DNA from: Teichococcus deserti
GTDB taxonomy: Bacteria; Pseudomonadota; Alphaproteobacteria; Acetobacterales; Acetobacteraceae
Direction of reading: 5' to 3'
Length of the DNA: 64,000 nt
NCBI RefSeq assembly: GCF_001982615.1
Contig: NZ_MLCO01000090.1
Span: 1-64,000 of the forward strand
The notes beneath the pieces are model-generated. The model was not told the DNA's origin. It saw nothing but the letters and a program-made list of their open reading frames with translations, and did no database searches. Shown piece by piece: positions 1-7,547 of the stretch. Both the position numbers and the translations under genes were made by a program. Positions within the stretch are counted from its first letter, which is position 1, and each line of letters opens with the position of its first letter.

Positions 1-147
1 TCTGTCGGAGTCCTCGCGGGCCTGCTGGCGTGACTGCGTCGGGAGGGTCAGATGTGGATGGGGGCCGGGGCCTAGGGGGGCCGCTGGCGGCGGCTCCGGG
101 GGTGGGGGGGCCAGGGGCCTGCCACTGGCGTCGCAGCCCTGGATGGT

Positions 148-300
148 CAGCAGGCCGCTGTTCCGGCGGGGATCAGCCGGCCGGCGGCCTGGTCGGCCAT
201 GACACTGGCCACGGCCGCCTTCTGAGCCTCGAGCCCGAGGCCGCTGCGGCCCTACTGATCGGTGGAGACGCGATAGGAGGCGACGAAGAGCGACACGGAG
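148..300 (-). pseudogene. N-terminal remnant of a serine recombinase
   Basis: Read on the minus strand from about 297, the translation runs FVASYRVSTDQ, stop, GRSGLGLEAQKAAVAS. This is the N-terminal catalytic stretch of resolvase/invertase-type serine recombinases, with the Ser of the YRVSTD motif. An in-frame TAG interrupts it, and the reading frame ends near base 150 with no C-terminal domain. It is a dead fragment. Two other damaged recombinases of the same family lie near 52.5 and 59.2 kb. Confidence 0.7.
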
Positions 301-413
301 GAAGCCACCCTCGCGCCCGCCCTGAGGCGGGGACGGGGCATTCTAAGCCTGTTTCAACCGCAAACGGTCGTTGCCGCCATTGTCACGTGATCAATCAGAC
401 TTAGCTCCAGTGC

Positions 414-1940
414 TTAGCGGTCGGATGCAAGAAAGCGGTCTGCCGCGCGAAGCGACAGCGCCATGATCGTCAAGGCCGGATTGGCAGCCAGCGCGCTGGG
501 AAAGATTGAATTGTCGCAGATGCGCAGATTAGGAATGTCGAAGCTTCGGTTATCGGCGTCGACCACGGCGTCGTCGCCATTCAAGCCCATGCGGCAGGTG
601 CCGATGGTATGCGCCGAGCGTTGCAGCGCGAAAATATCCTGCGCGCCGGCCGCGGCCCAGATTTCGGTCATCACCTGCCGGGCATGCTGGTCGATCGCCT
701 GCTCGTTGGCATGATAGGCAAAGTCGATGCGCGCTTTGCGATGGCCGAAGGCATCGGTCTCCTCTGCCAGTGTTAGGCAGTTGTCGGGATGCGGCAGGCA
801 CTCGCCATTGATGCCAATCCCCGCCATGCGGTTGTAGTGGCGCAGCGTCGACTGAAGCTGCGCGCCCCACATGCCGGCGCCCCGCGCTAGGCCGGTGGCC
901 AGGTTGACCGGCAGCATGCCCAAGCTCTGCATCAGGTAGCCGCCAACATAGTCGGCAGCCTTGGGACGCATCATCTCCTCGCTGATTAGCGAGGAAGGAT
1001 AGCCACGGTTCATCCGCATCTTGGCGTCAAAGCGGCCCCAGACCTGGGTGGCGACATGCGCCATGAAGTTCCGCCCGACGTGGCCGCTGGAATTGGCGAT
1101 GCCGAGATTCAGCAGTAGCCGCGGCGTCTCGATGCCCCCGGCGCAGAGAAACACGCTTGCGCAACGCTGGCGCTGCTCCCGCCCGTCCTGCCGGTAGACC
1201 GCTGCGGTGATCCGTCTCTGTCCGTTGAACTCGAAGGCGACCACCCGGCAGCCGGCCCGGATGCTGGCGCCATGAGCCGCCGCCAGCGGCAGGAAGGTGG
1301 TGTCCATGCTGGTCTTCGAGCCGTTGCGGCAGCCCTGGTGGCAGGTGCCGCAATTGACGCAGGCCTGGCGCTGCCCCCAATGCGGCTGCTGGTGATCGCG
1401 CGAGACCAGCGCCGCCGGCGCATCGGCCACCGCAATGCCGAGCGCGGCACAGCCACGCGCCATGACCTCCGCCGGCGCGTTGCGGGGAACCGGCGGATAG
1501 GCGAAACGGCGGCCCGGATCCCAGGGATAGTGCGCGGGGCCGGAGACGCCGATGAGGCGCTCGACCTCCTCAACATAGGGCAGCAGCTCGGCATGCGGGA
1601 TCGGCCAGTCCTGGCCCTCGCCGGTCAGTCGCCGCAGTTGCAGGTCGCGCACGTCGGGACGCGGGCAGAAGGCGCCCCAGTGCAGCGTCGAGCCGCCGAG
1701 GCCCATCCCGGAATTGTTGGCGCCGAAGGCGGTGGGGTTGTCGCCGCCGCTGAGCCGCTCCTCCATCCAGTAGAGATCGGCGGCGACCTCGTCGGCGACA
1801 TGCTCCTCGGGGCGGAAGGCGCGCCCGGCCTCCAGCACTACCACCGAGAGCCCGGCCGCGGCCAGCCGGGCCGCCAGCGGCGCGCCGCCGGCGCCGCTGC
1901 CGATGACGACGACGTCCGCGATATCCTGCGCGCCGATCAT
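414..1940 (-). CDS. GMC family FAD-dependent oxidoreductase
   Basis: A 508-residue flavoprotein of the glucose-methanol-choline family, which oxidises alcohol or sugar hydroxyls. The N-terminus has the dinucleotide-binding motif GSGAGGAPLAARLAAAGLSV (residues about 14-33) followed by VVLEAG, and the middle has a Cys-rich stretch (CVNCGTCHQGC, about residue 190) seen in membrane-bound gluconate/sorbitol dehydrogenase-like members. The C-terminus has the catalytic HTIGTCRMG block and the FAD-proximal NPALTIMALSLRAADR motif. It is the last gene of a three-gene operon and its ATG overlaps the stop of the preceding gene (ATGA). The neighbour carries a gluconate-dehydrogenase-subunit-3-like domain, so the two probably form one dehydrogenase. 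The substrate cannot be read from the sequence. Confidence 0.9.
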   Translation of the reverse strand: MIGAQDIADVVVIGSGAGGAPLAARLAAAGLSVVVLEAGRAFRPEEHVADEVAADLYWMEERLSGGDNPTAFGANNSGMGLGGSTLHWGAFCPRPDVRDLQLRRLTGEGQDWPIPHAELLPYVEEVERLIGVSGPAHYPWDPGRRFAYPPVPRNAPAEVMARGCAALGIAVADAPAALVSRDHQQPHWGQRQACVNCGTCHQGCRNGSKTSMDTTFLPLAAAHGASIRAGCRVVAFEFNGQRRITAAVYRQDGREQRQRCASVFLCAGGIETPRLLLNLGIANSSGHVGRNFMAHVATQVWGRFDAKMRMNRGYPSSLISEEMMRPKAADYVGGYLMQSLGMLPVNLATGLARGAGMWGAQLQSTLRHYNRMAGIGINGECLPHPDNCLTLAEETDAFGHRKARIDFAYHANEQAIDQHARQVMTEIWAAAGAQDIFALQRSAHTIGTCRMGLNGDDAVVDADNRSFDIPNLRICDNSIFPSALAANPALTIMALSLRAADRFLASDR

Positions 1941-3352
1941 GCCCCGGTCTCCGCCATCACCTGCCAGGCTTCCGGCTGGTCCGCCCCGGTGAGGGCATAG
2001 CCCTGCTTGCGCCGGCCATCACCGCCAACGGCGAAGCCGTCATAGCCGATCATCGCCATGGTCGCCGGCAGCGACACCCAGAGGCGCGCCATCGTCGCGC
2101 GCACATCCTCGAACCACAGCCGCATCTGCGCCGGCGACAGCGGATCGGCACCCTCGGCGGCGCCGGCCTCGCCCGCCGCGATCCGCTGCAGCCAGGCCGC
2201 CTGGGCGTGGCGGTCGAGCCCGGCGAAGCCGCCGGCCAGCGCGTCCAGCGTGGCGATGCCGCGCCGCCAGGCCTCGCCATCGGGCGGCAACTCGGCGAAG
2301 CGCCAGCCATCGCCGGCGCCCTCGCCGATCTCTCGCTCGAAGCGGCGCAGCAGGTCAGCGTCACCGGCGCAATTGGGCAGCACCTGCGCGAGCAGGGCGG
2401 CGACCACCGCGCGCTGCGGCGGCGTCCATGCCGCTGCGCTGTCCTGCCCCACCGCGGGAACCGGCCGACTGCGCGCCAGCATCGCCGCCCGGGTGCGGCG
2501 GCTGACCCGGTCGGAACCCAGCAGCGCCGCGAAGCCGGCGGGCAGCATCGCGGCGGCCGCTGCCGCGGCGAAGGACGCGATCAGCGCCGCCAGCGGCCCG
2601 GGCTGCTCATAGGGGATCATATGCGCGGCCCCCTCCACCACCCGGACCTCGCCCTGCGGGTAATGCGGCAGGTTCAGCCGGCGCTGTGCGGCCTTGCCCA
2701 GGTCGCCATCCTCGGCGCCGGCCAGGATCAGCGCCGGCATGGCGATGCGGCCGACCGCATCGCGCCAGTCCTCGCGGCTGCCGCGCTCCAGCCAGCCCAG
2801 CCAGGCCTCGCGGCTCGACCGGCGGACATCGCCGATCGCCCGGTCGCGCAGCATCGGCGGCAGGGGCCGGGCCGTGTTGGCATCGACGAAGGCGGCCGCC
2901 TCGGCCGGGGTCGGCGCGCCGCGGGCGAACCAGCCGATCATCTCCGCCCGCCGCGCCTCCTCCATCGGTTCCGGCGCCGGCGGCGAGGCGGCGACCAGGA
3001 CGACGCCGAGAATCCCGGCGAGCCCCGCCTCGCCCGCCGCGGCGCGCGACGCCACGATCGTCGCGATCTTGCCGCCCATGCTGTGTCCGACCAGCAGGCA
3101 GGCGGTCAGCCGGCGGCGCCGGATCTCGTCGGCCAGCCCGTCCGCCAGGATCGCGACATCCGCATGGCCGGCCTCCTTCCGGTCGCCGAAGCCCGGCAGG
3201 TCGAGCGTGATGCAGCTCCATTCCGGCAGCGCCGCGCACACCAGAGACCACTCGCCGGCGCTGGCGCCGAGCGAATGCAGGAAGACCAAGGTGGGCTGCG
3301 CCATGGGGTCTCGCGGGGGCTGGTTGGGGGAAGGCGGCGACAGGCGGTCCAT
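1937..3352 (-). CDS. Alpha/beta-hydrolase fused to a gluconate 2-dehydrogenase subunit 3-like domain
   Basis: A two-part protein of 471 residues. Residues about 17-265 form an alpha/beta-hydrolase with the nucleophile elbow GHSMGG, the acid-region strand ALILAGAEDGD and a late His in EGAAHMIPYEQPG. After an Ala-rich linker, residues about 280-471 resemble the small subunit 3 of membrane gluconate dehydrogenases (WTPPQRAVVAALLAQVLP, later MRLWFEDVRATMARL). The first ATG at 3352 sits in a TGATG overlap with the GH15 stop, which argues for translational coupling. An internal ATG at 3304 is the alternative start and gives the usual hydrolase N-terminus MAQPTLVFLHS. The downstream GMC gene overlaps by 4 bases. 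The fusion is unusual. I infer that the C-terminal half partners the GMC protein, while the role of the hydrolase half is unknown. Confidence 0.82.
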   Translation of the reverse strand: MDRLSPPSPNQPPRDPMAQPTLVFLHSLGASAGEWSLVCAALPEWSCITLDLPGFGDRKEAGHADVAILADGLADEIRRRRLTACLLVGHSMGGKIATIVASRAAAGEAGLAGILGVVLVAASPPAPEPMEEARRAEMIGWFARGAPTPAEAAAFVDANTARPLPPMLRDRAIGDVRRSSREAWLGWLERGSREDWRDAVGRIAMPALILAGAEDGDLGKAAQRRLNLPHYPQGEVRVVEGAAHMIPYEQPGPLAALIASFAAAAAAAMLPAGFAALLGSDRVSRRTRAAMLARSRPVPAVGQDSAAAWTPPQRAVVAALLAQVLPNCAGDADLLRRFEREIGEGAGDGWRFAELPPDGEAWRRGIATLDALAGGFAGLDRHAQAAWLQRIAAGEAGAAEGADPLSPAQMRLWFEDVRATMARLWVSLPATMAMIGYDGFAVGGDGRRKQGYALTGADQPEAWQVMAETGA

Positions 3353-5181
3353 CAGCAGGGGTCCTGCTGCGTCAGCACATGCAGCGCCATGACATGGGCC
3401 AGATGCGACAGGCCCTGCGGCAGATTGCCCAGGAAGGCGCCGCTGGCGGGGTCGGCCATCTCGGTCATGATGCCGACGCCGCGGTCGAGCGCCGCGGTGA
3501 GCGCCGCCAGCGCGGCCTCGGCGCGGTCGCGCTGGCCGAGCAGGGCGCGCGCCTCGATCATCCAGAAGCTGCAGGCAAGGAAGCAGCCTTCCTCCCGCGC
3601 CACGCCGCTGTAGCGGTGATGATAGGGGCCGGCGCCAAGCTCGGCATCGATGGCATCCAGCGTCTTCTCCAGCCGGTCGTGGCCGTCGAAGCCGAAGCGC
3701 ACGGCCAACGCCAGCGAGGCATCGAGCGCCTCACTGCCGGCGTAGAAAGTGAAGGCCTGCTTCCGCTCCGACCAGCAATGCGCCTCGATCCAGGCGGCGA
3801 TGCGGTCGCGCTCGCGCGACCAGCGGTCGCGGCAGGTGGTGGGCAGCTGGCCCTGGTCGGCCAGCTCCACCGCCCGGGCCAGCGCCTGCCAGCAGCTGAT
3901 CTTCGACATGGTGTAGTGCTGTGGCGTCTCCAGCTCCCAGATGCCGGCATCCTTCTTCCGCCAGGCATCCGCGCATTGATCGGCCAGATGCGACAGCAGC
4001 TCGGCGCTGGAGGGATCGAGGATGTTGCCGCAGGCCACGAAGCGCGATGCCGTCTCGAAGATGTCGCCGTAGATGCCGTGCTGGTGCTGCGTGGTGGCCA
4101 GGTTGCCGACATGCACCGGCCCGGAGCGCCGGTAGCCGGGCACGTCGATCACCGTCAGATCGGGCGCCAGCGCGCCGCCCAGCGTGTAGCAGACGCGGGC
4201 GTCATGCTCCCGCAGGCGCTTCAGCAGCCAGGTGAAGGCGGCCTTAGCTTCGGCCCGCGCACCGGCCGTCAGGAAGGCCTTGATGGTATAGCCGGCGTCG
4301 CGCACCCAGGCGTAGCGGTAGTCGTAGTTCTTCCTGCCGCCGATGCCCTCCGGCAGCGAGGTGGTGGCCGCCGCGGCGATCGCGCCGGAGGGCGAGAACA
4401 GCAGCAGCTTCAGCGCCAGGATGCTGCGGATGAAGGCCTCGCGATGGGCGCCGTCATAGGCGACGCGGTCCGACCAGTCGCGCCATTCCTTGTCGGAGAG
4501 GTCGATGCGCTCGTCGATCGTGGCGACCGGATCGACGACCAGCGGCTCGCCCTCGCCGACGATCAGCGCCAGCACCTCACGCTGTCCCTGCGCAACGGTC
4601 AGCCGGCCGCAGACGCCGTCATCGGCCTGTTCACCGGCGAAGCCGTCGGAATGCAGCAGAAGGCCCAGCACCTTGCCGACATGGAAGACGGCGTGCTCGC
4701 CGATCTTCGAGCGATAGGGGCTGGCGCCGTTCGCCCGGCGGCCCGGCCGCATCTCAACCGCGAAGACCACCGTGCCATCGATCCCCTCAACGCGGCGCGC
4801 AAGCTCACCCCAAGGCAGCCGCCCGGCGGTGCCGCTGTTCAGCGATTCGGTCAGCCGCGCGCGTCCCTGCGCCGTGGTGAAAATGGTCTCCAGCACGTTG
4901 CTGCCGGGCCGGTAGCGCCGTTCTACCTCGAAGGGATCGACCGGCGTGAGGCAGAACCGCCCGCCTTCCTCCGGGTCCAGCAAGCGATCGAACAGTGGTG
5001 GCGAATCCAGATTTGGCACGCACCACCAGTCGATCGACCCATCAGCACCTGATAAGGCGACCGAGCGGCCGTCACCTAGCGCGCCATAATCCTCAAGCGC
5101 CAGATACCCGTCGACACGTCTGCCACTGGCGACGACACCAGCAGGCTGATGAAGCCGCTTTAGAAATCCGGCTGTGCTCAC
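3352..5181 (-). CDS. Glycoside hydrolase family 15 protein (glucoamylase/trehalase type)
   Basis: A 609-residue cytosolic GH15 enzyme, with no signal peptide. The N-terminal beta-domain begins LEDYGALGDGRSVALSGADG, and GSIDWWCVPNLDSPPLFDRL is the family signature. The (alpha/alpha)6 barrel has NYDYRYAWVRDAGYT, GIWELETPQHYTMSK (general acid Glu) and EEGCFLACSFWMIEARAL (second Glu). The length fits bacterial GH15 proteins annotated as glucoamylase or trehalase, but family alone does not settle the substrate. It is the first gene of the operon with the hydrolase fusion and the GMC oxidoreductase, so released sugar may be oxidised by the downstream enzymes. Confidence 0.92.
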   Translation of the reverse strand: MSTAGFLKRLHQPAGVVASGRRVDGYLALEDYGALGDGRSVALSGADGSIDWWCVPNLDSPPLFDRLLDPEEGGRFCLTPVDPFEVERRYRPGSNVLETIFTTAQGRARLTESLNSGTAGRLPWGELARRVEGIDGTVVFAVEMRPGRRANGASPYRSKIGEHAVFHVGKVLGLLLHSDGFAGEQADDGVCGRLTVAQGQREVLALIVGEGEPLVVDPVATIDERIDLSDKEWRDWSDRVAYDGAHREAFIRSILALKLLLFSPSGAIAAAATTSLPEGIGGRKNYDYRYAWVRDAGYTIKAFLTAGARAEAKAAFTWLLKRLREHDARVCYTLGGALAPDLTVIDVPGYRRSGPVHVGNLATTQHQHGIYGDIFETASRFVACGNILDPSSAELLSHLADQCADAWRKKDAGIWELETPQHYTMSKISCWQALARAVELADQGQLPTTCRDRWSRERDRIAAWIEAHCWSERKQAFTFYAGSEALDASLALAVRFGFDGHDRLEKTLDAIDAELGAGPYHHRYSGVAREEGCFLACSFWMIEARALLGQRDRAEAALAALTAALDRGVGIMTEMADPASGAFLGNLPQGLSHLAHVMALHVLTQQDPC

Positions 5182-5300
5182 CTGCGATGCGCCAGCACAG
5201 CAGGACTACTGCGCATCGTTCGCGTTGCCGCAGCGGCAAGAGACAAAGCCAAATAAGGAGATCTAGGCGCTCTAAGATTTTGAGGCCATATGCGAGCTGC

Positions 5301-5328
5301 AACGGCTAGTTGCTTCCTATTCGGTTCC
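5301..5328 (-). promoter_or_regulatory. Possible EcfG-type (general stress) promoter upstream of the GH15 operon
   Basis: On the minus strand a GGAAC element (5324-5328) is followed 19 bases later by CGTT (5301-5304), about 120 bases upstream of the GH15 start. Alphaproteobacterial EcfG promoters use GGAAC and GTT elements, but normally with a slightly shorter spacer, so this is weak. The rest of the 370-base gap (5182-5551) is AT-richer than its surroundings and holds no convincing gene. Confidence 0.25.
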
Positions 5329-5551
5329 GCCGCAAATCGCATGTCAGATCATTTCTCCGACACGCACTGAACTTGCGGAATCGCAACGCCCGTGTGTGTC
5401 GGGCTATAAACCGGCACAACATAGGTTGGTTTCTCTATTTCATTGCGCTCCGACGTAATGTGGTACGAATCGAAATTTTTCATTCCAGCCGGGCCACTTA
5501 GTGAACCCTAACGGACGTTCGATGGTTAAACTGGCACCCCTTCACCGGATG

Positions 5552-7456
5552 CTAGGACAACGCAGCGGATCTGTTCTCTCTGGCTTGCACCAATGCCTCG
5601 GTACGGCACAGCGCTACCAGTTCCCGCAGCGAGGTAACGATCGTTTCCCCCGTGCCATCTCTCCGCAGTTCTGCCAGCATCGTACTGTCGGTACCGGCAT
5701 GCCACAGGCCGATCACCACGCGCGCCTTAGGCAACTGCCGTTGCAGCCGACGCGCCAGGTAGCGGATGCCGTCTGCAGTATTGCCTTCTTCTAACACTGA
5801 CAAGCAGCAGAGCCCCGCGTTGGCGGCTATTGCCTCTTCCGGTAGGGCGCCCTCAGCCAAACTGGCAACTCCGAAGCCCTCTTCTCGCATCGCCTGTGAC
5901 GCCATGCCAGCTGCCAAGTCGTCCAGGCTGCCGCGCCCCGCTGCGCAGACAATGCGTGGCGGTGTGTTGGGCGCTGCAGGCTCCAGCGCCAGCAGCAATC
6001 CCTGAATCTGCCCACGCACATCCTCCAGCTGGGAAGGTTCCAATACCTCGCGTGCCCAGTCCTGATCTGCCAGCGACAGGGCGGTGAGGGCCACCGTGTC
6101 ATGGTAACCGGCCAAGGTGCTGCCGCGTCGCAGCGCCTGCTGCGCCTGCTGAAGCAGCCCGCGGGCGTCGCGTTGCAGGCTTCGCTGGTAGAAGCTCTCA
6201 TGCGGCAGCAGGGATGGCCGGTCCCCTAACATCACCTCCAGGAAGGAAAGCTTCGGAACATGCCGTCCCAGTACCACCAGCACCACCGTAAGCGGCGTGG
6301 CCAATAGCAAGCCGATCGGTCCCCACATGAACGTCCAGAAGGTGGCGGCAATAATCACCGCCACAGGGGAGAGCCCCGTGCTATGACCGTAAACGGCAGG
6401 TTCCAGTACCTGCACCATCAGCGGCTCGGCAACCAGGAATAGCGCGAGCACCCAGATGGCCATGGACCAGCCTGGGTCCACTGCCACAGCCAGCAGCAAT
6501 GTTGGGATCAGTGCGACGAAGGTGCCGATAAACGGCACAAAACGCATCAGCCCAGCTAGAATGCCCCAGAGCGCCGGGCTGGGGAGCCCGATCCACCATA
6601 AGGCCAGCCCGATCACCAGTCCCATCGCAGAATTTAGCGCCACCTGCGCGAGAAACAGGCGGGACAGGCGCCGCGCAGCGTCATTCAGCGCCACAGTCGT
6701 GCGGTGCAGATCACGCGAGCCGGCGAGACGGATGACGCGATCGCGTAGGTCCTCCCGGTAGATCAGGATGAAGATCGCGAAGAGCACGACGACCGCGGCA
6801 GTGGCCAGCGGCGCCAGGACGGGCCCGGCGACGCTTTGGATCACCTCCAGCGGCGTGGTGCCGCCGCCGACCGGCGCTGCCGTGGTCTCGCGCAGCGGCA
6901 GCGACGGGGCAGAATAGGCCGCGGTGCGCCCCGACATGCCGTCACCCACCATCTGCCGGAGGTTCTGCAGGGCGGCTTCGGCATCCCGCATCAGCTCGGC
7001 AACATGCAGCGACTGCAGCTTGGTCGTCAGGGTGCGCTGGTAGGCGGCGAGATCCACCACCAGCGTGCCAGCCTGCCGCGCCATCACCATGCCAAGGCCG
7101 AGGATCGCCCCTGCCGCCGTCAGCACCGCCAGCACCACGGCCAGGACCTGCGGCACTCGGAGGCGGCTCAGTGCCACGACGATCGGCGCCAGGACGAAGG
7201 CCAGCAGCACCGCGAGCACCAGCGGGACGATGAGGTCGCGTCCGAGGGCCAGGGCAGCAATGGCCAGGGCCCCCGCCAGCAGACCGAAGATAGCGTTGAG
7301 CACGCCGAGCGCCGAAGGGCCAGCGTGCTCAATCTCCCGGGCGACGCCTTGCAGGCGGTCGGTGGCCTTTTCGCCGCGCAAGGCGATATCCTCCAAAAGC
7401 CCGGGTAACGCCGCAGGAAGCGGAAAGTTAGCCGGTTCAACAACCCTTCGTGACAT
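5552..7456 (-). CDS. AI-2E family transporter with a C-terminal cytosolic domain
   Basis: A 634-residue polytopic membrane protein of the AI-2E/PerM exporter family. The first membrane segments are [20 protein letters not shown] and [19 protein letters not shown]. The family signature follows, with [24 protein letters not shown]-like helices, [20 protein letters not shown] and [20 protein letters not shown]. After the last helix (about residue 415) comes a soluble region of some 200 residues ending in a Rossmann-like block ([20 protein letters not shown], then VVIGLWHAG). The chosen ATG at 7456 leaves a short divergent intergenic region with the kinase gene. An upstream extension would run into that gene. 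Substrate unknown. Confidence 0.85.
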   Translation of the reverse strand: MSRRVVEPANFPLPAALPGLLEDIALRGEKATDRLQGVAREIEHAGPSALGVLNAIFGLLAGALAIAALALGRDLIVPLVLAVLLAFVLAPIVVALSRLRVPQVLAVVLAVLTAAGAILGLGMVMARQAGTLVVDLAAYQRTLTTKLQSLHVAELMRDAEAALQNLRQMVGDGMSGRTAAYSAPSLPLRETTAAPVGGGTTPLEVIQSVAGPVLAPLATAAVVVLFAIFILIYREDLRDRVIRLAGSRDLHRTTVALNDAARRLSRLFLAQVALNSAMGLVIGLALWWIGLPSPALWGILAGLMRFVPFIGTFVALIPTLLLAVAVDPGWSMAIWVLALFLVAEPLMVQVLEPAVYGHSTGLSPVAVIIAATFWTFMWGPIGLLLATPLTVVLVVLGRHVPKLSFLEVMLGDRPSLLPHESFYQRSLQRDARGLLQQAQQALRRGSTLAGYHDTVALTALSLADQDWAREVLEPSQLEDVRGQIQGLLLALEPAAPNTPPRIVCAAGRGSLDDLAAGMASQAMREEGFGVASLAEGALPEEAIAANAGLCCLSVLEEGNTADGIRYLARRLQRQLPKARVVIGLWHAGTDSTMLAELRRDGTGETIVTSLRELVALCRTEALVQARENRSAALS

Positions 7457-7468
7457 CGCGACGTTACC

Positions 7469-7493
7469 GGGCGTCAGCCCTGGAGTGACGCCC
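7469..7493. promoter_or_regulatory. Inverted repeat in the divergent promoter region
   Basis: GGGCGTCA and TGACGCCC form a perfect 8-base inverted repeat with a 9-base spacer. It lies in the 91-base gap between the divergently read AI-2E exporter and histidine kinase genes. Its position suits an operator controlling both, but no matching regulator is obvious. Confidence 0.4.
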
Positions 7494-7547
7494 CTGCTTC
7501 TCCCTTCATCAACCGCGGATGCCCCGGCATCGCGTCGCGTCCGTCTG

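Noticed and set aside
2207-5052. Long plus-strand open frames antisense to the hydrolase fusion and GH15 genes
   Set aside because: They are Arg/Gln/Gly-rich mirror frames of high-GC coding DNA, have no family motif and overlap well-supported genes completely.
7065-7547. Upstream extension of the histidine kinase frame
   Set aside because: It is antisense to the exporter gene and of Ser/Thr/Arg low complexity. The first membrane helix begins right after ATG 7548.
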